From Serratia rhizosphaerae (GTDB lineage Bacteria; Pseudomonadota; Gammaproteobacteria; Enterobacterales; Enterobacteriaceae), in assembly GCF_009817885.1 (NCBI RefSeq), contig NZ_CP041764.1, positions 4,402,001 through 4,466,000 on the forward strand: a DNA stretch of 64,000 nucleotides, read 5' to 3'. Positions 1 to 8,430 of the stretch are shown piece after piece. Every line of letters starts with the position of its first letter. Position 1 is the first letter of the stretch. A program made the position numbers and the translations under genes. Below the pieces are notes generated by a model, which was not told the origin of the DNA, did no database searches, and saw nothing but the letters and a program-made list of their open reading frames with translations.

Positions 1-702
1 CAAAGCCCGATCGCCAAATTCCTCAGCGCGGACGTGCTGGAAGCGATGCTGGCGCGCACCGACGCACAAAGCGGCGATATTCTGTTCTTCGGCGCTGACA
101 GCAGCAAAATCGTCACCGATGCGATGGGCGCGCTGCGTCTGAAGCTGGGCCGCGATCTGCAGCTGACCAAGCTGGACGCCTGGGCGCCGCTGTGGGTGGT
201 TGATTTCCCGATGTTCGAAGAAGACGACGAAGGCGGTCTGGCGGCGATGCACCATCCGTTTACCGCTCCGCGTGACTCCTCGCCGGAAGCGCTGGCGCAG
301 GCGCCGACCGAAGCCATCGCCAACGCCTACGACATGGTGTTGAATGGCTACGAAGTGGGCGGTGGCTCGGTGCGTATTCACCGCAGCGAAATGCAGCAGA
401 CGGTGTTCAGCATTCTGGGCATCGACGAACACGAACAGCGTGAGAAGTTCGGCTTCCTGCTGGACGCGCTGAAGTACGGCACGCCGCCGCACGCCGGCTT
501 GGCCTTTGGCCTGGATCGCCTGGTGATGCTGCTGACCGGCACGGAAAATATCCGCGACGTGATCGCCTTCCCGAAAACCACCGCGGCCGCCTGTCTGATG
601 ACCGACGCACCGAGCTTCGCCAACCCGGCGTCGCTGCAGGAGCTGTCCATCAGCGTGGTGAAAAAGGGCGCGGCGGACGACGCTAACTCAGAGAACGCGT
701 GA
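1..702 (+). CDS. aspS: Aspartate-tRNA ligase, C-terminal part (5' truncated by window edge)
   Basis: Charges tRNA-Asp with aspartate in the cytosol. The reading frame is open from base 1, so the start lies upstream; about 233 C-terminal residues are present. The class II synthetase motif 3 is visible as GLAFGLDRLVMLL, and the bacterial-type insertion and C-terminal region match E. coli AspS closely. The TGA at 700-702 overlaps the nudB ATG by one base, so the two are probably translationally coupled, in the order aspS-nudB-yebC-ruvC also found in E. coli. Only the N-terminal anticodon-binding half is missing, because of the window boundary. Confidence 0.97.
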   Translation, partial: QSPIAKFLSADVLEAMLARTDAQSGDILFFGADSSKIVTDAMGALRLKLGRDLQLTKLDAWAPLWVVDFPMFEEDDEGGLAAMHHPFTAPRDSSPEALAQAPTEAIANAYDMVLNGYEVGGGSVRIHRSEMQQTVFSILGIDEHEQREKFGFLLDALKYGTPPHAGLAFGLDRLVMLLTGTENIRDVIAFPKTTAAACLMTDAPSFANPASLQELSISVVKKGAADDANSENA

Positions 703-1148
703 TGAACTATAAACGCCCCGAGTCGGTTCTGGTGGTGATTTATGCGCGTTCCAGCGGCCGGGTGCTCATGTTACAGCGGCGGGACGATACCGAATTCTGG
801 CAGTCGGTGACCGGCAGCCTGGAGGCGGATGAATCGCCGCTGCATGCTGCGCAGCGTGAAATCAAAGAAGAAGTCGGCATCGATGTGGTGGCGGAGAATC
901 TGCCGCTGTTCGATTGCCAGCGCTGCGTGGAGTTTGAACTCTTCGTCCACTTGCGACATCGCTATGCGCCGGGAACCACGCGTAATAAAGAGCACTGGTT
1001 CTGTCTGGCATTGCCCGCAGAGCGCGATCCGGTGATTACCGAGCATCACGCCTATCAGTGGCTTGAGGCGGCGGAAGCCGTCAAACTGACCAAGTCATGG
1101 AGCAACCAGCAGGCGATTGAAGAGTTTGTGATTAATTCAGTCCAGTAG
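702..1148 (+). CDS. nudB: Dihydroneopterin triphosphate diphosphatase (Nudix)
   Basis: Removes pyrophosphate from dihydroneopterin triphosphate in folate synthesis. The Nudix box is intact (G, five residues, E, seven residues, REIKEEVG) at about residues 39-61. I place the start at the ATG at 702, which overlaps the aspS stop; a GTG at 699 in the same frame is possible but gives an extra Met-Met start. Length of 148 residues fits the family. It lies 19 bases before yebC, so it probably belongs to the aspS-nudB-yebC transcript. Confidence 0.95.
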   Translation: MNYKRPESVLVVIYARSSGRVLMLQRRDDTEFWQSVTGSLEADESPLHAAQREIKEEVGIDVVAENLPLFDCQRCVEFELFVHLRHRYAPGTTRNKEHWFCLALPAERDPVITEHHAYQWLEAAEAVKLTKSWSNQQAIEEFVINSVQ

Positions 1149-1167
1149 TTTTTTTTGGAGATTTTTT

Positions 1168-1911
1168 ATGGCAGGTCATAGTAAGTGGGCCAACACAAAA
1201 CACCGTAAAGCGGCGCAAGACGCCAAACGCGGTAAGATTTTCACCAAAATTATTCGTGAACTGGTCACCGCGGCCAAACTGGGCGGCGGCGATCCCGACG
1301 CCAACCCGCGTCTGCGCGCGGCGATGGATAAGGCGCTGTCCAACAACATGACGCGCGACACCATGAACCGCGCCATTGCCCGCGGCGTCGGCGGTGAAGA
1401 CGACAGCAACATGGAAACCATCATCTATGAAGGTTATGGTCCGGGCGGCACCGCCATCATGATCGAATGCCTGAGTGACAACCGCAACCGCACCGTGGCG
1501 GAAGTGCGTCACGCCTTCACCAAGTGTGGCGGCAACCTCGGCACCGACGGCTCCGTGGCGTACCTGTTCACCAAAAAAGGCGTGATCACCTTTGCGCCGG
1601 GCCTGGATGAAGACAGCGTGATGGAAGCGGCGCTGGAAGCCGGCGCGGAAGATATCGTGACTTATGATGACGGCGCGATCGACGTTTACACCGCGTGGGA
1701 AAACCTGGGCGAAGTGAAAGACGCGCTGGCGAGCGCCGGCTTTACCGCTGAAGCGGCGGAAGTGTCGATGATCCCGTCGACCAAGGCCGATATGGATGCG
1801 GAAACCGCGCCGAAGCTGTTGCGTCTGATCGATATGCTGGAAGACTGCGACGACGTGCAGGAGGTTTACCACAACGGTGAGATCTCCGACGAGGTGGCGG
1901 CTACGCTGTAA
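1168..1911 (+). CDS. yebC: YebC/TACO1-family translation or transcription factor
   Basis: Conserved YebC/PmpR family protein of 247 residues beginning MAGHSKWANTKHRK, the family's invariant N-terminus. Members were first described as DNA-binding regulators; more recent work links the family to translation through stretches that stall ribosomes, as for human TACO1. A GGAG ribosome-binding site lies eight bases before the ATG. It sits between nudB and ruvC as in E. coli. The sequence alone cannot decide which molecular role applies here. Confidence 0.95.
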   Translation: MAGHSKWANTKHRKAAQDAKRGKIFTKIIRELVTAAKLGGGDPDANPRLRAAMDKALSNNMTRDTMNRAIARGVGGEDDSNMETIIYEGYGPGGTAIMIECLSDNRNRTVAEVRHAFTKCGGNLGTDGSVAYLFTKKGVITFAPGLDEDSVMEAALEAGAEDIVTYDDGAIDVYTAWENLGEVKDALASAGFTAEAAEVSMIPSTKADMDAETAPKLLRLIDMLEDCDDVQEVYHNGEISDEVAATL

Positions 1912-1984
1912 TGCGTGGTGAATATGGCGCTGCACTGCTGCAGCGCCTGACGCCGTTGGCGGGCAAGACGGAGCGGACGACATA

Positions 1985-2506
1985 ATGGCGATTATCCTCG
2001 GTATCGACCCGGGTTCGCGCATCACCGGCTATGGCCTGATTCGTCAGCAGGGGCGTCAGCTGTCGTATATCGCCAGCGGCTGCATCCGCACCGTCGTGGA
2101 CGATATGCCGACGCGGCTGAAGCTGATTTATGCCGGCGTCAGCGAGATTATTACGCAGTTCCAGCCGGATTTCTTCGCCATCGAACAGGTATTTATGGCC
2201 AAGAACCCGGACTCGGCGCTCAAATTGGGACAGGCGCGCGGCGTGGCGATCGTTGCTGCGGTCAACCAGAATCTTGAGGTGTTTGAGTACGCCGCACGTC
2301 AGGTCAAACAGACGGTGGTCGGCACCGGCGCGGCCGAGAAGGCGCAGGTGCAGCATATGGTGCGTTCGTTGCTTAAACTGTCCGCCAGTCCGCAGGCGGA
2401 CGCCGCCGATGCGCTGGCTATCGCCATCACCCACTGCCACCTCAGCCAGAATGTGCTGCGGATGAGCGAAGGGCGGTTAAGCATGGCGCGCGGGCGTTTA
2501 AAATAA
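1985..2506 (+). CDS. ruvC: Crossover junction endodeoxyribonuclease RuvC
   Basis: Resolves Holliday junctions by symmetrical nicking, working with RuvAB. The RNase-H-like acidic residues are all present: D7 in GIDPGSRITG, a glutamate near residue 66 in FAIEQVF, and two aspartates in the C-terminal ADAADALAIAI motif. Length (173 residues) is normal. It follows yebC by 73 bases and is separated from ruvAB by a hairpin that also contains a LexA box, so it is probably outside the SOS-induced ruvAB transcript, as in E. coli. Confidence 0.97.
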   Translation: MAIILGIDPGSRITGYGLIRQQGRQLSYIASGCIRTVVDDMPTRLKLIYAGVSEIITQFQPDFFAIEQVFMAKNPDSALKLGQARGVAIVAAVNQNLEVFEYAARQVKQTVVGTGAAEKAQVQHMVRSLLKLSASPQADAADALAIAITHCHLSQNVLRMSEGRLSMARGRLK

Positions 2507-2548
2507 GCGTTATCAGGCTGCGGAAAGATTGCGGGCGGGTAACGGGCA

Positions 2549-2576
2549 GGCTGGATATTCATCCAGCCTTTTTTAT
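2549..2576 (+). terminator. Hairpin after ruvC with T-run
   Basis: A GC-bounded inverted repeat, GGCTGGAT and ATCCAGCC, is followed by TTTTTT. It looks like a Rho-independent terminator for ruvC and overlaps the LexA box described separately. Confidence 0.7.
2551..2566. promoter_or_regulatory. LexA (SOS) box upstream of ruvAB
   Basis: CTGGATATTCATCCAG has the CTG-N10-CAG layout of LexA operators and is nearly identical to the operator I recall for E. coli ruvAB. It lies 74 bases before the ruvA ATG, so ruvAB is expected to be DNA-damage inducible. Confidence 0.8.
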
Positions 2577-2639
2577 GTTATAAGCTTAGCAGCATGGCAT
2601 GGCCGCGGGCCGTGAACAAGAATTGAAGCTGGAGGGTAA

Positions 2640-3254
2640 ATGATAGGTCGTCTCAGAGGTAATATCCTGGAAAAACAGCCGCCGCTGGTGTTGTTGGAAG
2701 CGAACGGTGTCGGTTATGAAGTGCATATGCCGATGACCTGCTTCTACGAGCTGCCGGAGCTGGGGCAGGAAGCGATCGTATTTACCCATTTCGTGGTGCG
2801 TGAAGATGCGCAGCTGCTGTATGGTTTTAACGATAAACAGGAACGCGCGCTGTTTCGCGAGCTGATTAAGGTTAACGGCGTAGGGCCGAAGCTGGCGTTG
2901 GCGATCCTGTCCGGCATGTCGGCGCAACAGTTTGTCACCACGGTAGAGCGTGAGGAAATCACCGCGCTGGTGAAGCTGCCGGGCGTGGGCAAAAAGACCG
3001 CCGAGCGTCTGGTGGTGGAAATGAAAGACCGCTTTAAGGGGCTTAACGGCGACCTGTTTGCCAACAGCAGTGAGATCAACCTGCCGGCCAACGCCGGCAA
3101 GGCGCCGGAAGCGGATATCGAAGCCGAGGCCGCTGCGGCGCTGGTGGCGCTGGGGTACAAACCGCAGGAGGCCAGCCGTATGGTCGGTAAAGTGGCCAAG
3201 CCGGGCGCCGATTGTGAAACCCTGATCCGCGACGCGCTGCGCGCGGCCCTGTAA
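2640..3254 (+). CDS. ruvA: Holliday junction branch migration protein RuvA
   Basis: Binds the four-way junction as a tetramer and loads the RuvB motor. The N-terminal OB fold starts MIGRLRGNILEKQPP, the two helix-hairpin-helix motifs are seen around residues 70-130 (NGVGPKLALAIL and LPGVGKKTAERLVVEM), and the RuvB-contacting C-terminal helices follow a variable linker. Length is 204 residues. A GGAGGGT ribosome-binding site precedes the ATG. RuvB begins 21 bases downstream, forming a ruvAB operon under the LexA box. Confidence 0.97.
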   Translation: MIGRLRGNILEKQPPLVLLEANGVGYEVHMPMTCFYELPELGQEAIVFTHFVVREDAQLLYGFNDKQERALFRELIKVNGVGPKLALAILSGMSAQQFVTTVEREEITALVKLPGVGKKTAERLVVEMKDRFKGLNGDLFANSSEINLPANAGKAPEADIEAEAAAALVALGYKPQEASRMVGKVAKPGADCETLIRDALRAAL

Positions 3255-3275
3255 CCGCCGGGATAAGGATAAGAA

Positions 3276-4280
3276 ATGATTGAAGCCGACCGCCTGATCT
3301 CAGCCGAACCGATCACGGAAGAAGAAGTGATCGATCGCGCCATCCGCCCCAAAATGCTGGCGGAGTACGTGGGCCAACCGCACGTTCGCGAGCAGATGGA
3401 AATCTTTATTCAGGCGGCCAGGCTGCGGGGCGATGCGCTCGATCACCTGCTGATTTTCGGTCCGCCGGGGTTGGGGAAAACCACACTGGCCAATATCGTC
3501 GCCAATGAAATGGGCGTCAACCTGCGCACTACGTCAGGTCCGGTGCTGGAAAAGGCCGGCGATCTGGCGGCGATGCTCACCAATCTTGAACCGCACGACG
3601 TGCTGTTTATCGATGAGATTCACCGGCTGTCGCCGGCGGTGGAAGAGGTGCTGTACCCGGCGATGGAAGACTATCAGCTGGATATTATGATCGGCGAAGG
3701 GCCGGCGGCGCGTTCGATCAAAATCGATCTGCCGCCTTTCACCCTGGTCGGCGCCACCACCCGCGCCGGCTCGCTGACCTCGCCGCTGCGCGATCGCTTC
3801 GGCATTGTCCAGCGGCTGGAGTTCTATCAGGTGGCCGATCTGGAGCACATCGTCTCGCGCAGCGCCAGCTGCCTGGGGCTGACGCTGTCGCCGGACGGCG
3901 CACACGAAGTGGCGCGCCGGGCGCGCGGCACGCCGCGTATCGCCAACCGTTTATTGCGCCGGGTGCGGGATTTCGCCGAGGTGCGGGCCGACGGCCGGAT
4001 GACCGGCGAGGTGGCGGCGCAGGCGCTGAATATGCTGAATGTGGATGCGGAAGGGTTCGACTATATGGACCGTAAGCTGCTGCTGGCGATTATCGATAAG
4101 TTTACCGGCGGGCCGGTAGGGCTGGATAACCTGGCGGCGGCGATTGGCGAAGAGCGTGAAACGATTGAAGACGTGATTGAGCCGTTCCTGATCCAGCAGG
4201 GGTTTATTCAGCGCACGCCGCGCGGACGCATGGCGACCAACCATGCCTATAAGCATTTCGGTATTGAGCGCGAAGAGTGA
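3276..4280 (+). CDS. ruvB: Holliday junction DNA helicase RuvB
   Basis: AAA+ ring motor that drives branch migration with RuvA. Walker A is GPPGLGKTTLA at about residues 62-72, Walker B is the LFIDEIH segment near residue 110, the sensor region contains GATTRAG, and the C-terminal winged-helix domain ends the protein (334 residues). An AAGGATAAG ribosome-binding site precedes the ATG. A hairpin terminator follows, shared with the convergent znuB gene. Confidence 0.97.
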   Translation: MIEADRLISAEPITEEEVIDRAIRPKMLAEYVGQPHVREQMEIFIQAARLRGDALDHLLIFGPPGLGKTTLANIVANEMGVNLRTTSGPVLEKAGDLAAMLTNLEPHDVLFIDEIHRLSPAVEEVLYPAMEDYQLDIMIGEGPAARSIKIDLPPFTLVGATTRAGSLTSPLRDRFGIVQRLEFYQVADLEHIVSRSASCLGLTLSPDGAHEVARRARGTPRIANRLLRRVRDFAEVRADGRMTGEVAAQALNMLNVDAEGFDYMDRKLLLAIIDKFTGGPVGLDNLAAAIGEERETIEDVIEPFLIQQGFIQRTPRGRMATNHAYKHFGIEREE

Positions 4281-4301
4281 CAGGAAGAATTGACGAAAAA
4301 C

Positions 4302-4329
4302 AAAAGGGTCGCGTTAAGCGACCCTTTTT
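4302..4329. terminator. Bidirectional terminator between ruvB and znuB
   Basis: Inverted repeat AAAAGGGTCGC / GCGACCCTTTTT with A and T runs on both sides, between two convergent genes. Confidence 0.85.
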
Positions 4330-4344
4330 ACTGCACGGCGATTA

Positions 4345-5130
4345 TTACGCCTGCTGCTTTTTCAACAGGCTGAAAACGAACAGAATGGCTGCGCACAGCA
4401 CCACCGACGGGCCGGCCGGCGTATCGTAAAACGCCGAGAAGGTCAGGCCGCCGGTAACCGCCAGCATGCCGACCAATACGGCGATGCTCGCCATCTGCTC
4501 CGGCGTACGGGCAAACCGGCGCGCGGTGGCTGCCGGGATAATCAGCAGCGAGGTAATAATCAGCGCGCCGACAAACTTCATTGCCAGGCCGATGGTCAGC
4601 GCGGTCACCATCATCAGCACGATGCGCGTGCGCGCCAGATTGACGCCGTCAACGTGCGCCATTTCCGGGCTGATGGTCATCGACAGCAGATTGCGCCACT
4701 GCCAGTAGAGCACCAACAGGACGATCGCCACGCCGACGGCAATCATCGCAATGTCATCCGTGGTCACCGACAGCAGATCGCCAAACAGGTAGGCCATCAG
4801 ATCGACACGCACATCGGACATCAGCGCCACCACCACCAGGCCGAGCGACAGCGCACTGTGCGCCATAATGCCCAGCAGGGTATCCAGAGAGAGCTGAGGA
4901 CGCCGTTCCAGCCATACCAGCAGCAGCGCCAGCAGCAAGGTAACGGCGATTACCGCGTAAAACGGATTGATGTCCAATAGCAGGCCGAAGGCGACGCCCA
5001 GCAGCGACGCGTGCGCCAGCGTATCGCCGAAATAGGACATCCGGCGCCAGACGACAAACGAACCCAGCGGACCGGCGGCGGTGGCCAGCAGGATCCCGGC
5101 CAGCCAGCCGGGGAATAACAGTTCGATCAT
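4345..5130 (-). CDS. znuB: Zinc ABC transporter permease ZnuB
   Basis: Inner-membrane permease of the high-affinity zinc importer. The 261-residue protein is almost entirely hydrophobic with about eight membrane segments and starts MIELLFPGWLAGILLATAAGPLGS, as in the family. Its start overlaps the end of znuC by four bases, so the two are translationally coupled. It is transcribed away from znuA, with the Zur box between znuC and znuA controlling both directions. Confidence 0.96.
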   Translation of the reverse strand: MIELLFPGWLAGILLATAAGPLGSFVVWRRMSYFGDTLAHASLLGVAFGLLLDINPFYAVIAVTLLLALLLVWLERRPQLSLDTLLGIMAHSALSLGLVVVALMSDVRVDLMAYLFGDLLSVTTDDIAMIAVGVAIVLLVLYWQWRNLLSMTISPEMAHVDGVNLARTRIVLMMVTALTIGLAMKFVGALIITSLLIIPAATARRFARTPEQMASIAVLVGMLAVTGGLTFSAFYDTPAGPSVVLCAAILFVFSLLKKQQA

Positions 5131-5885
5131 GCGTCACGACTCCCGGTTTTCTTTAATACGATACGTCCCTTTAAATCGTGACGGTGATTATGGTGATGGC
5201 GGTAAATAGCCAGCTGCTCTGCGCCGCGGTTGCCGAACATGGCAATAAATTCGGGATGCGTTGACACCGCCTCCGGCGTGCCGGAACAGCAGATATGCTG
5301 ATTCAGGCACAGTACTTCGTCGGTTTTTGCCATCACCAGATGCAGATCGTGGGAGACCATCAGCACGGCGCAGTCCAGCTCATGGCGCAGTTGGTCGATC
5401 AGATCGTACAGCGCCAACTGGCCGTTGACGTCGACGCCCTGCGTCGGTTCATCAAGCACCAGCAACTGCGGGCGGTTGAGCAGCGCCCGGGCCAGCAGCA
5501 CGCGCTGCGTTTCGCCGCCGGACAACTTTTGCATTGGCTGTTCCAGCAGGTGCGCCGCCTGTACCCGTTTGAGCGCCGGCAGAATATCTGCCTTTTTGAC
5601 CCCGGGCTTGAGCCGCATAAAACGGCTGACCGTCAGGGGCAGGGTGGCATCCAGGTGCAGCTTTTGCGGCACATAGCCGATACGCAGGCCCGGCTGGCGC
5701 TCAATGTCGCCTTTGGTCGGCGCAATAAGGCCGAGCACCACGCGCACCAGCGTCGATTTACCCGCGCCGTTGGGCCCCAGCAGCGTCAGTATGCGGCCAG
5801 GTTGCAGGCTGAGAGAAATATTCGATAGCACATTGCGGCTGCCGAACGAAACGGAGATATTTTTTAACGTTGTCAGTGTAGACAT
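5127..5885 (-). CDS. znuC: Zinc ABC transporter ATPase ZnuC
   Basis: ATP-hydrolysing subunit of the zinc importer. Walker A is LLGPNGAGKSTLVR near residue 36, the ABC signature is LSGGETQRVLLARALL near residue 122, and Walker B is LLVLDEPTQGVD. A His-rich tail (YRHHHNHRHD) near the C-terminus is in keeping with zinc-related members. Length is 252 residues. Divergent from znuA across a 77-base interval that carries a Zur box. Confidence 0.96.
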   Translation of the reverse strand: MSTLTTLKNISVSFGSRNVLSNISLSLQPGRILTLLGPNGAGKSTLVRVVLGLIAPTKGDIERQPGLRIGYVPQKLHLDATLPLTVSRFMRLKPGVKKADILPALKRVQAAHLLEQPMQKLSGGETQRVLLARALLNRPQLLVLDEPTQGVDVNGQLALYDLIDQLRHELDCAVLMVSHDLHLVMAKTDEVLCLNQHICCSGTPEAVSTHPEFIAMFGNRGAEQLAIYRHHHNHRHDLKGRIVLKKTGSRDA

Positions 5886-5912
5886 TTCTGATTACATCTT
5901 GCAGAACTTACC

Positions 5913-5935
5913 GAATGTTATAATATCACGCTTCG
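5913..5935. promoter_or_regulatory. Zur box between znuC and znuA
   Basis: The stretch contains GAATGTTATAATATCACGC followed by TTC, matching the E. coli znu operator core TGTTATAATATCAC. Zinc-loaded Zur is expected to repress znuA and znuCB from here. Confidence 0.85.
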
Positions 5936-5962
5936 CTGACAAACACGACGGGATAACACACG

Positions 5963-6889
5963 ATGATACAGAAAAAAAAATGGCTGCAGCGCGCGCTGCT
6001 GGCAAGCGCGCTGATGATGGCCGGCAGTGCGACGGCGGCGGTGGTGACATCGGTTCGTCCGCTAGGGTTTATTGCCTCCGCCATCGCCGATGGCGTGACG
6101 GAAACCGAAGTTCTGCTGCCGAACGGCGCGTCGCCCCATGATTTCGCGCTGCGTCCCTCCGATCTGCGCCGCCTGCGCTCGGCTGACTTGGTGGTGTGGG
6201 TCGGCCCGGAGTTAGAGGCGTTCCTCAGCAAGCCGCTGCAGCCGATTGATGCGCAAAAGCAGCTGTCTGTGGCCGCGCTGCCGGCGATAAAACCGCTGCT
6301 GCTGAAGGATGCCGAAGGGGATGAACATCATCATGAAGGACATGACGATGAGCACGAACACGGTCACCATCATGGTGAATACAATATGCACCTCTGGCTG
6401 TCTCCGGAGATGGCAAAAGTGACTGCGATCGCGATTCATGACAGATTGTTGGAACTTATGCCGCAAAATAAAGACAAACTAGACGCGAACCTGCGTCAGT
6501 TCGAGAATCTGCTGACGCAAACTGACAAAAATGTTGGTAAGATGCTTACGCCTGTGCAAGGCAAGGGATATTTTGTTTTTCATGACGCTTACGGCTATTT
6601 CGAAAAACATTACGGTTTGAGTCCACTGGGCCATTTTACCGTTAACCCTGAGATCCAGCCTGGAGCACAGCGCTTACACCAAATTCGAACACAGTTGGTT
6701 GAGCAGAAAGCAGTATGTGTTTTTGCTGAGCCACAATTCAGGCCGGCCGTAATCACTGCCGTTGCCAAGGGTACCAAGGTGCGTTCCGGAACGCTGGACC
6801 CGTTGGGCAGCGGCATCGCATTGGGGAAGGACAGCTACGGGAACTTCCTGACAGCGCTGTCGAACCAATACGTGAGCTGCCTGAAGTAA
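5963..6889 (+). CDS. znuA: Periplasmic zinc-binding protein ZnuA
   Basis: Captures periplasmic zinc for ZnuBC. A signal peptide is evident (MIQKKKWLQRALLASALMM, cleavage after a GSATAA-type site). Predicted ligand histidines are in SPHDF, NMHLW and VFHDAY. Between the first two lies the His/Asp/Glu-rich loop typical of ZnuA, here with some ten histidines within about 30 residues (positions roughly 115-140). Length is 308 residues. Transcribed divergently from znuCB and 21 bases upstream of mepM, so read-through into mepM is possible. Confidence 0.96.
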   Translation: MIQKKKWLQRALLASALMMAGSATAAVVTSVRPLGFIASAIADGVTETEVLLPNGASPHDFALRPSDLRRLRSADLVVWVGPELEAFLSKPLQPIDAQKQLSVAALPAIKPLLLKDAEGDEHHHEGHDDEHEHGHHHGEYNMHLWLSPEMAKVTAIAIHDRLLELMPQNKDKLDANLRQFENLLTQTDKNVGKMLTPVQGKGYFVFHDAYGYFEKHYGLSPLGHFTVNPEIQPGAQRLHQIRTQLVEQKAVCVFAEPQFRPAVITAVAKGTKVRSGTLDPLGSGIALGKDSYGNFLTALSNQYVSCLK

Positions 6890-6910
6890 AGCTTATGAGG
6901 ATATCCAAGA

Positions 6911-8233
6911 GTGCAGCAGATAGTCCGAACTATCGCTCTGGCGTATAACAACCTGCCTCGGCCCCATCGCGTCATGCTGGGGTCGCTGACAGTCGTCACA
7001 TTGGCCGTTGCTGTTTGGCGGCCTTTTGTTTATCACCCAGACCATAACCCCATCGTTAAGAACGTCGAACTAGAGTCCAGCCAGCTGCATTCGCTGTTGC
7101 CTGAGGCCAGTGAACCCATCGATATCGATCAACCCACCCCGGATGATGAAATCCCGCAGGATGAGCTGGACCAAAAGGTCGCCGGCGAGGAGGGTGTGCA
7201 TGAATACGTGGTCTCTACCGGTGATACCCTGAGCAGCATTCTGACCCAGTACGGCATCGACATGTCGGACGTCACGCTGTTGGCTTCGCAAAACCGCGAC
7301 CTGCGTAACTTGAAAATCGGCCAGCAGCTCTCCTGGACGGTGAACGAAACCGGCGATCTGCAAACGCTGACCTGGGAAGTTTCCCGCCGCGAAACCCGTA
7401 CTTATGAGCGCGTTGGCAACAATTTCAAATCCAGCGAAGAAACTCAGGAAGGCGAGTGGAGCAACAAGGTCATCAGCGGCCGTCTGAACGGTAGCTTTGT
7501 CGCCAGCGCTTCCGCTGCCGGACTGAGCCGTTCTGAAATCAGCGCGGTGACCAAGGCGCTGCAGTGGCAGCTGGATTTCCGCAAGCTGCGCAAAGGCGAC
7601 CAGTTTGCGGTGCTGATGTCGCGCGAGCATTTTGAAGGCAAGCGTGAACAGAGCCAACTGCTGGGCGTACGTATGCGCACCGGCGGTAAAAACTACTACG
7701 CCATTCGCGCCGAGGACGGCAAGTTCTACGATCGTCAGGGCTCAGGCCTGGCGCGCGGCTTTATGCGTTTCCCGACCATAAAGCAGTTCCGTATCTCCTC
7801 CAACTTTAACCCGCGCCGCGTTAACCCGGTCACCGGACGCATTGCGCCGCATAAAGGCGTCGATTTTGCCATGCCGGTCGGTACGCCGGTGCTGGCCGTA
7901 GGCGATGGTGAGGTGGTTATCGCCAAGCGCAGCGGCGCGGCGGGCAACTATGTGGCTATCCGCCATGGCCGCCAATACACCACGCGCTATATGCACCTGA
8001 AGAAGCTGCTGGTGAAGCCGGGTCAGAAAGTAAAACGCGGCGATCGCATCGCGCTTTCCGGCAATACCGGGCGTTCTACCGGCCCGCACCTGCACTATGA
8101 GTTCTGGGTCGGCAAGCAGGCGGTGAACCCGCTGACGGCCAAGCTGCCGCGTTCTGAAGGTCTGAGCGGTAAAGATCGCCGTGAATACCTGGCGCAGGTG
8201 AAAGAAGTGGTGCCGCAGTTGCAGCTGGACTGA
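6911..8233 (+). CDS. mepM: Murein DD-endopeptidase MepM
   Basis: Cuts D-Ala-mDAP crosslinks to let new peptidoglycan be inserted. A single N-terminal membrane anchor (about residues 20-38, VMLGSLTVVTLAVAVW) is followed by a LysM/OapA-like domain (about 95-145) and a C-terminal M23 metallopeptidase domain with HKGVDFAMPVGTP near residue 314 and HLHYEFWV near 393, which provide the zinc ligands. Start is a GTG with GAGGATATC ahead of it. The znuA-mepM-lpxM order is as in E. coli. Confidence 0.96.
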   Translation: MQQIVRTIALAYNNLPRPHRVMLGSLTVVTLAVAVWRPFVYHPDHNPIVKNVELESSQLHSLLPEASEPIDIDQPTPDDEIPQDELDQKVAGEEGVHEYVVSTGDTLSSILTQYGIDMSDVTLLASQNRDLRNLKIGQQLSWTVNETGDLQTLTWEVSRRETRTYERVGNNFKSSEETQEGEWSNKVISGRLNGSFVASASAAGLSRSEISAVTKALQWQLDFRKLRKGDQFAVLMSREHFEGKREQSQLLGVRMRTGGKNYYAIRAEDGKFYDRQGSGLARGFMRFPTIKQFRISSNFNPRRVNPVTGRIAPHKGVDFAMPVGTPVLAVGDGEVVIAKRSGAAGNYVAIRHGRQYTTRYMHLKKLLVKPGQKVKRGDRIALSGNTGRSTGPHLHYEFWVGKQAVNPLTAKLPRSEGLSGKDRREYLAQVKEVVPQLQLD

Positions 8234-8257
8234 GTCCGCCGTTAACATTATTTATTG

Positions 8258-8285
8258 GCCCGATCCGCGATCGGGCTTTTCCTTA
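8258..8285 (+). terminator. Terminator after mepM
   Basis: Inverted repeat GCCCGATC / GATCGGGC followed by TTTTCCTT. Confidence 0.8.
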
Positions 8286-8430
8286 TTTGGCGTTTCGCCG
8301 TGGCGAATTGCAAATTCATCATCTGCAATTATTATACCCAATAGCCTTTGAATAGCGCGCGCGTGGAAAATCGCCGTACAGCGCGTAATGTCTGGGATAA
8401 TAGCCGAATCGCTAAGTTAAGAGTTGGTGC

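Noticed and set aside
1132..2025. 297-codon minus-strand ORF opposite yebC
   Set aside because: Shadow of a conserved GC-rich gene; composition is His/Arg/Val-rich without any family resemblance.
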